This document shows positions 14,194 through 21,409 of a stretch of DNA of 22,496 nt, one piece after another (the stretch's first letter is position 1; the number at the start of each line of letters is the position of its first letter). Source of the stretch: Pseudomonadota bacterium (GTDB lineage: Bacteria; Pseudomonadota; Gammaproteobacteria; Steroidobacterales; Steroidobacteraceae); NCBI GenBank assembly GCA_023433465.1, contig JAEZCR010000270.1, forward strand, positions 1 through 22,496, written 5' to 3'. The position numbers and the translations under genes were made by a program. The notes beneath the pieces are model-generated. The model saw only the letters and a program-made list of their open reading frames with translations. It was not told the origin of the DNA and made no database searches.

Positions 14194-15930
14194 TTAGAGA
14201 ACGTCTGCGTTCTTGAGATGGATCAGCTTCTCGAGATCCAGGTTCTTGAATCCATGTGATCGCGCCTTCTCGATGAACTCGGGCGTGATGTCCATGACCT
14301 TGGCGTGGATGACTTCTTCGAGATCGGCCTTGAAACCGGCCGACTCGAGCATGCGCCGATACTCGGGCGTCACGTCGTGCACCTTCATGCCGATGATCTG
14401 GTCCACGCCGGGATTCTCGCCCTGCGCACGGATGCCCTTCACGTACGCGGCGTCGATACCGTGCACCTTCATCGCGATCACCTCTTCGAGGTCTGCTTCG
14501 AGGCCGAGGCCGCGCATCTCCGTCACGAACTCGGGCGACACGTCGTGGATCCGCATCGCGAGGAGTTGCTCGATGTCGGGATTCAGGCCCGATGCTCGGA
14601 TGCCGCGAACGTATTCGGGCGTGACGTCGTGGATCTTCAGCGAGATCAGCTTGTCGACGTCGAGATCGTCGATGCCGACGCTCTTCATCTGATCGATGAA
14701 GGAGGGGCCGCGCGGCTCACCGGGGGTGCGCTGCACGGGCGCCGGGGCCGGGGCAACCTTGGCCTTCGGTACGGGCTGCTGCGCGAGCGCGGGCTGGGCA
14801 ACCGGCGTCGGCACCGGCACCGGATTCACGGGCTCAGGCGGGTTCACGGGCGACGGCGGATCCGCCTGGGCGACGAGTTGGACGAACAGTGAGTCCGCGG
14901 CCGCGGCCAGCGCCGGCCTCGTGACACCCAGCGACACCGCGCCGGCGCCCAGCGCTGCCATCAGCACGAGCGACGCGGTGAAGACGCCGGCATGACGTCC
15001 GCCGGTCCGCGGCCGACTCACGCCTAACAACCGCGCGATGCGCGTCGCCACGGGGCCGCCCGTCACGGCCATCGAAAACGCCGGCGCGTCCCGCCAGCCG
15101 GTCATCGCGGCGAGTGCGCGGGCGTATCCCACCGACTCGCCACTCGCGGCCACCGCGATGTCGTCGCAGCAATCCTCGCGATCAGCGCGGATGCGGTTGT
15201 TGAGCCACCAGACGGCGGGGTGGAAGAAGAACAATGTCTCCGCGATGACCTGAAAGAAGTTCAGGGCGACGTCGAAGCGCTTGATGTGCCCGAGCTCGTG
15301 CGCGATGACGGCTTCGAGCTGCGCCTCGCTCAGGCCCGTCAGCGCGCGCACCGGCAGCAATACGATGGGCCGGACGAAGCCGATGACGGCGGGCGCAGTG
15401 ACCTGGCGGCACTGGCAGTAACGCACGATCCGCGTGATGCCGACCTTCCGCTGGAGCGCGCGGAATTTCTCGACCAGCGCATCCGGCAGCGGCACGAGAT
15501 TGCGGCGGCGCAGGTGCTCGAGCAGCAGGAGGCCGATCGCGACGCGCAATGCGAGCACGCACACGCCGACGAGCCAGATGCGGGCGACCCATAGATAGGC
15601 CGCTTCGGAGTCGGTTGCGGCGGAGGAAACCGCGGGCAGCAATGCGGTGGCCTCACCGCGCGGTTCGAGGGCGGATGCGAGGGCCGCGATCGGCGCCTCC
15701 TGCGAGCCGAGTAGTTCGGCGGCGCCCGGCGCGCCATTCAAGAGCGCGAACGTCACGCCGAACGACACCAGCATCAGGACCAGCGCGCCGATGCCGACGA
15801 GATAACGCGCCGACGGAGTACGGAACACGTACATCAGCGCCCCGGCGAGGGCGGCGATCGCCGCGCCCTGCCACAGGAAATGCAACAGCGACCACGCGAG
15901 GGTCTGCATGAATCCGGTTGAGTCGATCAT
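14194..15930 (-). CDS. BlaR1-like M56 membrane metallopeptidase with C-terminal repeats
   Basis: A 578-residue inner-membrane protein. Membrane helices are visible at about 9-36, 43-64, 112-140 and 313-336. The zinc protease motif is H211-E-L-G-H215 in 'EAVIAHELGHIKRFD', followed by 'FFFHPAVWWLNNRIRADREDCCDD', whose E252 is the likely third ligand; this is the M56 pattern of BlaR1/MecR1. After the last helix there is no penicillin-binding sensor domain. Instead comes a Pro/Ala/Val linker (about 357-408) and about five repeats of 28 residues (412-578) such as 'VDKLISLKIHDVTPEYVRGIRASG' and 'IEQLLAMRIHDVSPEFVTEMRGLG'. By family, signal reception outside leads to cleavage of the cognate BlaI-type repressor. 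Its start overlaps the repressor stop in ATGA. The ligand is unknown. Confidence 0.9.
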   Translation of the reverse strand: MIDSTGFMQTLAWSLLHFLWQGAAIAALAGALMYVFRTPSARYLVGIGALVLMLVSFGVTFALLNGAPGAAELLGSQEAPIAALASALEPRGEATALLPAVSSAATDSEAAYLWVARIWLVGVCVLALRVAIGLLLLEHLRRRNLVPLPDALVEKFRALQRKVGITRIVRYCQCRQVTAPAVIGFVRPIVLLPVRALTGLSEAQLEAVIAHELGHIKRFDVALNFFQVIAETLFFFHPAVWWLNNRIRADREDCCDDIAVAASGESVGYARALAAMTGWRDAPAFSMAVTGGPVATRIARLLGVSRPRTGGRHAGVFTASLVLMAALGAGAVSLGVTRPALAAAADSLFVQLVAQADPPSPVNPPEPVNPVPVPTPVAQPALAQQPVPKAKVAPAPAPVQRTPGEPRGPSFIDQMKSVGIDDLDVDKLISLKIHDVTPEYVRGIRASGLNPDIEQLLAMRIHDVSPEFVTEMRGLGLEADLEEVIAMKVHGIDAAYVKGIRAQGENPGVDQIIGMKVHDVTPEYRRMLESAGFKADLEEVIHAKVMDITPEFIEKARSHGFKNLDLEKLIHLKNADVL

Positions 15931-16316
15931 GAAAGTTTCCTCTCGTATTCATCGAGCATGCGGCGGATTTCGTCGATCTCTTTCTTCGAGCTGCGGCGGC
16001 CCGACAGCGCGTGCTGCATGAGCTGGCTGGTGGAACCGCGGAACACGCGTTGCAGGACATCGGCGGCGAACTGCTGCTTGGTCTTCTCCGCGGGCAGCGC
16101 CGCGGTGTAGACGTGCGCGCGCTGATCTTCCGAGCGCTGCACGAGACCCTTGGTGGTCATGATCTGCAGTAGCTTGAGCGCACTCGTGTAGCCGACTCCC
16201 TTTTCCTGCGACAGGACCTCGTGGATCTCACGCACCGTGGAGGGGCCGCGCGACCAGAGGATCTGGAGGATCTCCAGCTCGGACGGAGTGGGGTTGATTC
16301 TCGGTTCCTGCTTCAT
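15927..16316 (-). CDS. BlaI/MecI-family transcriptional repressor
   Basis: A 129-residue BlaI/MecI winged-helix protein: 'PTPSELEILQILWSRGPSTVREIHEVLS' (helices 1-2), 'VGYTSALKLLQIMTTKGLVQRSEDQRAHVYTA' (recognition helix and wing), then a helical dimerisation tail in which the M56 partner normally cuts. I start it at the ATG at 16316; a GTG at 16325 is possible. No Shine-Dalgarno precedes the ATG and the promoter lies so close that the message may be leaderless. It overlaps the M56 gene by 4 nt (ATGA). Two palindromic operators just upstream imply that it represses its own operon. Confidence 0.92.
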   Translation of the reverse strand: MKQEPRINPTPSELEILQILWSRGPSTVREIHEVLSQEKGVGYTSALKLLQIMTTKGLVQRSEDQRAHVYTAALPAEKTKQQFAADVLQRVFRGSTSQLMQHALSGRRSSKKEIDEIRRMLDEYERKLS

Positions 16317-16326
16317 GGGACACACG

Positions 16327-16353
16327 CTACTACGAAGCGCTTCGTAGTGTCAA
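16327..16353 (-). promoter_or_regulatory. Promoter of the BlaI/M56 operon
   Basis: On the minus strand a perfect TTGACA (16348-16353) is followed by TAGTAG at 16327-16332 after 15 bp, or TAGCGT at 16324-16329 after 18 bp. Transcription would start about 1-4 nt before the repressor ATG at 16316. The first operator palindrome fills the spacer. Confidence 0.6.
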
Positions 16354-16367
16354 CGAAGAGTTTCGTA
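16329..16367. promoter_or_regulatory. Tandem BlaI-type operators
   Basis: A perfect 20-bp palindrome at 16329-16348 has the core TACGAAGCGCTTCGTA (16331-16346). A second copy, AACGAAGAGTTTCGTA (16352-16367), shares the ACGAA/TTCGT arms. Their centres are 21 bp apart, two helical turns, so two repressor dimers would sit on the same DNA face. Both cover the -35 and spacer of the operon promoter. Confidence 0.75.
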
Positions 16368-16370
16368 CTT

Positions 16371-16411
16371 GGGACGTCGGACGGCTCCCGCGCCGTCATG
16401 GGCGTCGTCCC
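16371..16411. repeat. Nested hairpin between blaI-type promoter and small ORF
   Basis: Outer arms GGGACG (16371-16376) and CGTCCC (16406-16411) enclose an inner hairpin GACGGC (16380-16385) with GCCGTC (16392-16397). It could be structure in the 5' region of the small plus-strand ORF. Function not evident. Confidence 0.35.
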
Positions 16412-16470
16412 ATGCCCGCCGTGCCCGTATCCAATGGAAGGGGTGTACGGGCGCGAGTACCGTGAACGCC

Positions 16471-16614
16471 ATGAAAATCAGCTCACTATTCAAGATCGCG
16501 CTCGGCGCCGTGCTGGCCACGCTCATCGTGAGGTACGCGGGCCGCGCGGGTTACGTGCAAACCATCCTCGACGACCGGTTCGATTCGGATATCGCGCCAG
16601 GCGCGCCGTTCTAG
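16471..16614 (+). CDS. Small single-pass membrane protein candidate
   Basis: A 47-residue ORF from the ATG at 16471, with one hydrophobic helix ('LFKIALGAVLATLIVRY') and a short polar tail ending 'DDRFDSDIAPGAPF'. The frame is open further upstream, but that part is Arg/Ala/Ser-rich and not convincing. The ribosome binding site is weak (GGAAGGGG lies about 30 nt upstream). It may be a real small membrane protein; no family recognised. Confidence 0.4.
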   Translation: MKISSLFKIALGAVLATLIVRYAGRAGYVQTILDDRFDSDIAPGAPF

Positions 16615-16708
16615 TCGCGGATCGTCGCGAGGCTCTCGAAGCCCGCGACTTCGAGCTTGATGCGCGCGAGATGGCCGCGCTCTATCTTTGAGTTAGTCTT
16701 TACCGGAT

Positions 16709-16769
16709 CGGTGCCTGGCACCGGAATCCGGAAGAACACCGTATCCCGGGATTTCCGTGCCAGGCACCG
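16709..16769. repeat. REPIN-like doublet of REP palindromes
   Basis: Two copies of the odd palindrome GGTGCC-T-GGCACC type stand in opposite orientation: CGGTGCCTGGCAC (16709-16721) and its exact complement GTGCCAGGCACCG (16757-16769), 35 bp apart, with further imperfect pairing (GGAAtCC versus GGgATTtCC) on the inner side. Each arm is itself palindromic and the pair can fold into one long hairpin, the layout of REPINs. It ends 21 bp before the VIT-family gene. Confidence 0.7.
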
Positions 16770-16790
16770 TCGCTTCTACGGAGATCCACC

Positions 16791-17498
16791 ATGGCACGCG
16801 CGCGTCGACGTCACACCGAGTTCCACAGCACCAATCGGGTAGGTTGGCTGCGCGCCGCCGTCCTCGGTGCGAATGACGGCATCGTCTCGACCAGCGCGTT
16901 GATCGTCGGTGTGGCTGCCGCCGGCACCGACAAGCAAACCATCCTGATCAGCGGCGTCGCGGGCCTCGTGGCAGGCGCGATGTCGATGGCCGCGGGCGAA
17001 TACGTCTCGGTGCATTCGCAGGTCGATGCGACCAACGCGGATCTCAGCAAGGAAAGGCAGGAGCTCGTGGAGGATCCGGGCGCCGAGCTGCGCGAGCTCA
17101 CGACCATCTACGTGAAGCGCGGACTGAAACACGATCTGGCGAAAGAGGTCGCCGAGCAGCTCACGGCGCACGATGCGCTCGCCGCGCACGCGCGCGACGA
17201 GCTCGGCATCACGGAGGAAACCGCGCCGCGGCCCGTCCAGGCAGCGCTTTCCTCGGCATTAAGCTTCACGATCGGTGCGGCCGTGCCGCTCCTGGTCGTC
17301 GCGTTGACGCCGGTCGCGACACTCATTCCGGTAGTTAGTACCGCGACACTCCTGCTGCTCGCCGGGTCGGGCGCCCTCGCGGCGTACGCCGGTGGCGCGA
17401 ACATCCCGAAGGGTGCGACGCGCGTGTTGTTCTGGGGTGTGCTTGCGCTCGCCGTGACTTTCGGCGTCGGCAAGCTCTTCGGCGTGGCCGTCAACTGA
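16791..17498 (+). CDS. VIT1/CCC1-family iron/manganese transporter
   Basis: A 235-residue membrane protein with GGAG 8 nt before the ATG. The family motifs are present: 'WLRAAVLGANDGIVSTSALIVGVAAAG' in the first helix, with the acidic N-D-G, and 'GAMSMAAGEYVSVHSQ' in the second. A central cytoplasmic helical hairpin (about 82-145, 'DLSKERQELVEDPGAELREL', 'AHARDELGI') corresponds to the metal-binding domain. Three further membrane helices follow (about 152-232). Family members move Fe2+ or Mn2+ out of the cytosol in exchange for protons. A REPIN-like doublet precedes it and may sit in its leader. It converges on cfa with 18 nt between stops. Confidence 0.9.
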   Translation: MARARRRHTEFHSTNRVGWLRAAVLGANDGIVSTSALIVGVAAAGTDKQTILISGVAGLVAGAMSMAAGEYVSVHSQVDATNADLSKERQELVEDPGAELRELTTIYVKRGLKHDLAKEVAEQLTAHDALAAHARDELGITEETAPRPVQAALSSALSFTIGAAVPLLVVALTPVATLIPVVSTATLLLLAGSGALAAYAGGANIPKGATRVLFWGVLALAVTFGVGKLFGVAVN

Positions 17499-17500
17499 AT

Positions 17501-17527
17501 GGGGTCAGACCCCGTTTCAGAGCGGGG
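17501..17527. repeat. REP-like palindrome / bidirectional terminator-like hairpin
   Basis: GGGGTC-A-GACCCC (17501-17513) is an odd palindrome, and its second half CCCCG (17510-17514) also pairs with CGGGG (17523-17527) across an 8-nt loop. The element fills the gap between the VIT stop (17498) and the cfa stop, which lies inside it (17517-17519). It resembles the dispersed REP-type palindromes at 4603 and 16709 in style. Confidence 0.6.
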
Positions 17528-18656
17528 CCAGTAGCGCCTGCCAGACATCTATCCGCTTCGCGCGGAACGCCGCGGCGCTGGCGCTCAGGTAGTAGTTCCA
17601 CATCCTCCGGAAACGCTCGTCGCGCCCATTGATGCGCGCCCAGTACGCCTCGAAGTTCGCACGCCACGCGAGCAGCGTACGGTCGTAATGCGACCCGATC
17701 GACTGCCAGCCGACGACGGTGAACAACCCGTCGATGGCGTCGACGATCTGCTGCTGCGACGGCAGCATCGAGTTCGGAAAGATGTACCTGTGGATCCACG
17801 GATCCGTGTGGTTCGTCGAGCGGTGCCCGCCAATCGTGTGCAGCAGGAACCGGCCGCCATCCTTCAGGCAGCGCCTGACCACTTCCATGTAACCGCGGTA
17901 GTTGCGCACACCCACGTGTTCGAACATGCCGATCGACCAGATGTTGTCGAACGGCTCCTTTGCCGCCCGCTCGGGCAGCTCACGGTAATCCTGCAGGCGG
18001 ATCGTGACAGGCAACCCTTCACAGCTCCGTCGCGCGTACTCGGCCTGCTCGCGCGCGATGGTGACTCCGACGCCGGTGACGCCGTACGCCTCGGCGGCAT
18101 ACTTCAGCGCGCCGCCCCAGCCGCACCCGACGTCGAGCACGCGCTGTCCGGGTTCGAGGCCTAACTTCCGAAACACGAGCTCGAGTTTATTGATCTGCGC
18201 CTCGGCGAGCGTGTCCGCCTCTTCCCAATACCCGCAGCTGTAGATCATCCGCTCGTCGAGCATTCCTTCGTAGAGCTCGTTGCCAAGATCGTAGTGCCGC
18301 TTGCCGACTTCGAACGCGCGCGCCTTGCGTTGCAGGTTGAACAACGCCGCGTGCAGCCACGCGAGCACGTCACGCCACGTTCCGACCTTCTCGCGTGCGC
18401 CACCCTTGAGCAGCCGATAGATGAACCCATCGAGGTCGCGCGTGTTCCACCAGCCTTCCATGTAGGACTCGCCCAGCCCGAGCGAACCGTCCGCGAGGAT
18501 CCGCGAATAGAAGTCTTCGTTCAGGACCTGGATATCCCAGGGATTGGATCCGCCTGGCTGGATGCCGCAGTCGGCAAAAAGATGCGCAACACGGCCCCGG
18601 AGTCTGCTGGGTTGCGACTCCAGTGGCACCAGGTCGGCCGACGCCGTGCGCTTCAT
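17517..18656 (-). CDS. cfa: Cyclopropane-fatty-acyl-phospholipid synthase
   Basis: A 379-residue protein, nearly the length of E. coli Cfa (382). The N-terminal domain has 'NPWDIQVLNEDFYSRILADGSLGLGESYMEGWW', and the methyltransferase domain has the SAM motif 'RVLDVGCGWGGALKYAAEAYG' (about 172-192). Residues corresponding to the catalytic and bicarbonate-binding set are visible: C141 in 'IYSCGYW', E246 in 'GMFEHVG', H273 in 'LLHTIGG' and Y324 in 'HYDRTLLAW'. It transfers a methylene from SAM to unsaturated acyl chains of membrane phospholipids. A TAGGA-like site precedes the ATG. It ends within the REP-like palindrome shared with the VIT gene end. About 220 bp upstream are non-coding and should contain its promoter, which I could not identify. 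Confidence 0.95.
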   Translation of the reverse strand: MKRTASADLVPLESQPSRLRGRVAHLFADCGIQPGGSNPWDIQVLNEDFYSRILADGSLGLGESYMEGWWNTRDLDGFIYRLLKGGAREKVGTWRDVLAWLHAALFNLQRKARAFEVGKRHYDLGNELYEGMLDERMIYSCGYWEEADTLAEAQINKLELVFRKLGLEPGQRVLDVGCGWGGALKYAAEAYGVTGVGVTIAREQAEYARRSCEGLPVTIRLQDYRELPERAAKEPFDNIWSIGMFEHVGVRNYRGYMEVVRRCLKDGGRFLLHTIGGHRSTNHTDPWIHRYIFPNSMLPSQQQIVDAIDGLFTVVGWQSIGSHYDRTLLAWRANFEAYWARINGRDERFRRMWNYYLSASAAAFRAKRIDVWQALLAPL

Positions 18657-18838
18657 GAATCCTATCTATCACAAACCCGGCGGGGGATTCACGTGCTGAT
18701 GGCGTCGGAGAATTCCGGCTCGGGAAATATTGCAGCGCGAGTGCGGCACTGCGCGAAGGCTGAGCCCGCGAACGCCTGTCTTCCAGGTTGTGAGGTGTCG
18801 ATCAGGCGGGAACAGCGGTAGTCAGTGACGCGACCTAT

Positions 18839-18868
18839 GGAAGTGGGGCGGCCATCGCCGCCCCTTCC
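18839..18868. terminator. Strong GC hairpin after the PRC-barrel gene
   Basis: GGGGCGG (18845-18851) and CCGCCCC (18858-18864) with a 6-nt loop, extended by GGAA/TTCC outside. It lies 11 nt past the PRC-barrel stop on the minus strand. There is no T-run in that direction, so termination is likely but not certain. Confidence 0.5.
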
Positions 18869-18878
18869 TTCCAGAGCT

Positions 18879-19238
18879 TCAGTGCCTGATCTTGTAATAG
18901 TCGTCCGCGCGCGAGGCGTACGAGCCCGCGCCGTCGTTGCGAGTGAGCATTTCGAGCGAATCGGCCGGGGCCGCCTCGAGTTGTTCCTTCGAGAAGGGCA
19001 CGACGTAGCTGCCTTCCGACTCGTTGTAGTCGAGCGCGCCCCAGGGTACGGGATGATACTTTTCCTTCATGCCGAGGAACCCGCCGAACCCGATGACCGC
19101 GAACAGGATCTTGTTCGACGTCTTCTCGAGCACGATGTCCTCGACCTGACCAATCCTCTCGCCCGCGGTGTTCTTCACCACGGTGCCGATGACTTTCTTC
19201 GCGCGGATCGCTTCCGTATGACCAGTTGCGGTGGGCAT
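18879..19238 (-). CDS. PRC-barrel domain protein
   Basis: A 119-residue protein; the start at 19238 is set by a strong GGAGGAAGG 3 nt upstream. It carries a PRC-barrel: 'AIRAKKVIGTVVKNTAGERIGQVEDIVLE' and 'NKILFAVIGFGGFLGMKEKYHPVPWGAL', followed by 'YVVPFSKEQLEAAP' and a short C-terminal tail 'YASRADDYYKIRH'. Stand-alone PRC-barrel proteins of this size are common in Proteobacteria, often stress-linked, and have no defined reaction. No signal peptide in the chosen form. Divergent from the small cysteine-rich protein, with 167 bp between starts. Confidence 0.85.
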   Translation of the reverse strand: MPTATGHTEAIRAKKVIGTVVKNTAGERIGQVEDIVLEKTSNKILFAVIGFGGFLGMKEKYHPVPWGALDYNESEGSYVVPFSKEQLEAAPADSLEMLTRNDGAGSYASRADDYYKIRH

Positions 19239-19405
19239 TTCCTTCCTCCGTATGTCTCGCAGTACCAGGCCGCACGATACGAGCAGCACCCGCATACGCC
19301 CCATCGGATGATGTCGCGGTCCCCTGTAAGTGGATCGGGAACGGCCATTCGCAGCGCATGGCGGCGCGCAGAATGCGAGATCGTCATTTGCCGAGGAGCA
19401 ACGAC

Positions 19406-19657
19406 ATGCCGAAATGCGAAGTTTGTGGCAACGATTACGACAAGGCCTTCACGGTGACCCGCGGCTCGGAGTCACACGTCTTCGACAGCTTCGAATGCGC
19501 GATCCACGCAATGGCCCCGGTGTGCAGCCATTGCGACTGCCGCATCGTGGGCCACGGGATGGAGGCGGGCGGCAAGTACTACTGCTGCGCCCACTGCGCC
19601 AGCCACTCGGGCGTGACGCAGATGCGCGATCGCGCGGACTCGCGTCAGAACGCCTGA
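19406..19657 (+). CDS. Small Cys-rich metallothionein-like protein
   Basis: An 83-residue protein with GAGGAG 7 nt before the ATG. It has ten cysteines in metal-site spacing: C4-x-x-C7 ('KCEVCGNDYDKAF'), 'FECAIHAMAPVC-SHCDCRIVGHG', and 'KYYCCAHCASHSG'. This is the pattern of small proteins often labelled prokaryotic metallothionein, where Cys and His hold zinc. Alternatively it may simply be a small zinc-ribbon protein. It is divergent from the PRC-barrel gene and converges on the TPR regulator with 12 nt between stops. Confidence 0.75.
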   Translation: MPKCEVCGNDYDKAFTVTRGSESHVFDSFECAIHAMAPVCSHCDCRIVGHGMEAGGKYYCCAHCASHSGVTQMRDRADSRQNA

Positions 19658-19669
19658 CGCCGGCCCTGA

Positions 19670-21325
19670 CTACCTGAGGTTCGCCAGCATCGCCTGGAAC
19701 CGCGGATCGTCGCGCAGCGTGTCGTAGTCGGAATCGCTCTCTATCCAGTCGCGCTTGCCCCAGCCGAGTCCGAACGCGGTGCCGAGCAGGTCGATCGCGC
19801 GATCCTTCATGCCGCAGTGCGCGAACAGCAGGGCGCCGTTGATCAGTGAGCTCATGTCCTGCGGATTGATTTCGAGCGCGCGCTCGGCCCACTCGATCGC
19901 GCGCTCGACCTGCCCGTCGTGATAGAGCGCGCCCGAACCCAGCGACAACGTGCGCGTATCGCGCGGGTTCAGCGCGAGCAGCCGCTCGGCGCGGCCGATG
20001 CTCTCGCGGTTGATCGCGCGCGACTCCTCCGACCGCCCCACCATGCGCAGCGACTGCGCCTGGAGATAGACGCTCTGGAAGTCGTCGGGCCGCAGCGCCG
20101 CGGCTCTTCCGAACAGCTCCGCCGAGCGCAGTATCTGCCCGCGCGCGAAACACGAGCGCGCGAACAGATAGTACGTGTCGAAGAGCTGCGGATTGATGCG
20201 CGCCGCGGCCTCGAAGTGTTCCTCGGCCTCGTCGTAGCGGCTGTGCAGCGACATCGCGAAGCCACGCGCCACGTGCGCGTCCGCGAGCTGCGGCGCGAGC
20301 TGCATCGCGATGCGGCTCGCGCGGTCCGCTTCGGCCGCGTCCTGGTCCGCGGAGCCGAACCACTCGTACAACTGCGCGTGCGCGGTCGCGAGGCCGGCCC
20401 AGGCAGGCGCGTACTCCGCGTCGATCTCGATCGCGCAGTGGAACATCTCGCGGCTGTGATCGAGCGCCGCGCGCGTCATGCGATGCAGGCTCTGACGGCC
20501 GCGCAGGAAGTACTCGTATGTGTCCGTCGCCGTCTGCGTGCGGCGCACCGCGCGTTTCTCGCGCTGGGTCAGCGCGCTGCCGCGCACCGTCGCGGCCACG
20601 GTCGCCGCGATTTCATCCTGCATCGCGAACACGTCGCCGAGCTCACGCTCGAAACGCTCCGACCACTTGTGATATCCGGTGGTCGTGTCGACGAGCTGCA
20701 CCGTGATGCGCAGCTTGTCGCCGGCCTTGCGCACGCTGCCTTCGAGCAGGGTATCCACGCCGAGCAGGCGGCCGGCCTCCTTTACGTCGAGCCCGGAGCC
20801 GCGGAACTGGAATGACGAGCTGCGCGCCGCGACCTGCAGTCCCTCCACGTGGGTCAGCGCGTCGATGAGCTCTTCCGCGAGTCCCTCGCATAGATAGTCC
20901 TGGTCGCGGCCGGGGCTCATGTCCGCGAACGGCAGGACCGCGATCGTGCGTACGGCCGCGCGGTCGGACACGGTCTCCACAGCCGGCGTGGTCCGGGCAG
21001 CCTCCGGCGACGGCCTCACTACCTCCGCGAGAAACCGATACCCGCGCCGATGCCGGGTCTCGATGAACATGGGCTTGCGCGCATCGTCCCCCAGCGCCTT
21101 GCGCAACTCCTGGATGCAGGTCACGAGCGCGTCGTCGCTGACGACGGTGCCGCGCCACACCTGCTCGAACAACGCCTGCTTCGACACGGGCTGGCCCGCG
21201 CGCTCGAGCAGCGCGCCGAGCACGGCGGCGGCCTTGAGCGTGAGCTTCACTTCGCGATGCGCGGCCCACAGTCGCGAGGAGTCAGGCTCGAAGCGAAAGG
21301 GGCCGAAGGTGATGGGTCCGTTCAT
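19670..21325 (-). CDS. Winged-helix regulator with TolB-like and TPR domains
   Basis: A 551-residue protein from the ATG at 21325; the frame is open upstream but overlaps mddA on the other strand. Residues about 1-105 are an OmpR/CadC-type winged helix ('FGPFRFEPDSSRLWAAHREVKLT', 'VSKQALFEQVWRGTVVSDDALVTCIQELRKALGDD', 'FIETRHRRGYRF'). Residues about 125-240 resemble the TolB-like N-terminal domain: 'TIAVLPFADMSPGRDQDYLCEGLAEELIDALTHVEGLQVAARSSSF'. From about 265 to the end are TPR-type helices ('AEEHFEAAARINPQLFDTYYLFA', 'AIEWAERALEINPQDMSSLINGAL'). No receiver domain or membrane helix. It is divergent from mddA (84 bp between starts), so it probably controls that operon (inference). Confidence 0.88.
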   Translation of the reverse strand: MNGPITFGPFRFEPDSSRLWAAHREVKLTLKAAAVLGALLERAGQPVSKQALFEQVWRGTVVSDDALVTCIQELRKALGDDARKPMFIETRHRRGYRFLAEVVRPSPEAARTTPAVETVSDRAAVRTIAVLPFADMSPGRDQDYLCEGLAEELIDALTHVEGLQVAARSSSFQFRGSGLDVKEAGRLLGVDTLLEGSVRKAGDKLRITVQLVDTTTGYHKWSERFERELGDVFAMQDEIAATVAATVRGSALTQREKRAVRRTQTATDTYEYFLRGRQSLHRMTRAALDHSREMFHCAIEIDAEYAPAWAGLATAHAQLYEWFGSADQDAAEADRASRIAMQLAPQLADAHVARGFAMSLHSRYDEAEEHFEAAARINPQLFDTYYLFARSCFARGQILRSAELFGRAAALRPDDFQSVYLQAQSLRMVGRSEESRAINRESIGRAERLLALNPRDTRTLSLGSGALYHDGQVERAIEWAERALEINPQDMSSLINGALLFAHCGMKDRAIDLLGTAFGLGWGKRDWIESDSDYDTLRDDPRFQAMLANLR

Positions 21326-21330
21326 ATCCC

Positions 21331-21356
21331 GGCGAAATCCCGGAACTACCCCGGGA
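21331..21356. promoter_or_regulatory. Candidate operator between the regulator and mddA
   Basis: ATCCCGG occurs twice as a direct repeat (near 21326 and 21337), and TCCCGG (21338-21343) pairs with CCGGGA (21351-21356) across 7 nt. It lies in the 84-bp divergent region, the natural place for the regulator to bind. Confidence 0.35.
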
Positions 21357-21409
21357 CTCGAACAATGCCCATTCCTTACGCTTTTCGCATCTGGAAATCG
21401 GGGGATCCC

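Noticed and set aside
16611..16708. Minus-strand tail 'SKIERGHLARIKLEVAGFESLATIRD' that looks protein-like
   Set aside because: Only about 38 codons to the REPIN, with no start or ribosome binding site. It may be a gene remnant but I cannot support it.
4072..18166. TTA leucine codons followed by GGC at several sites (near 4075, 11509, 15024, 18162)
   Set aside because: Another TTA codon in ygiQ (near 5674) is followed by CGG, and the number of TTAGGC words is within what base composition would give.
18294..18821. Long plus-strand open frame antisense to cfa
   Set aside because: It is the complement of a clear cyclopropane synthase and has no ribosome binding site or family pattern.
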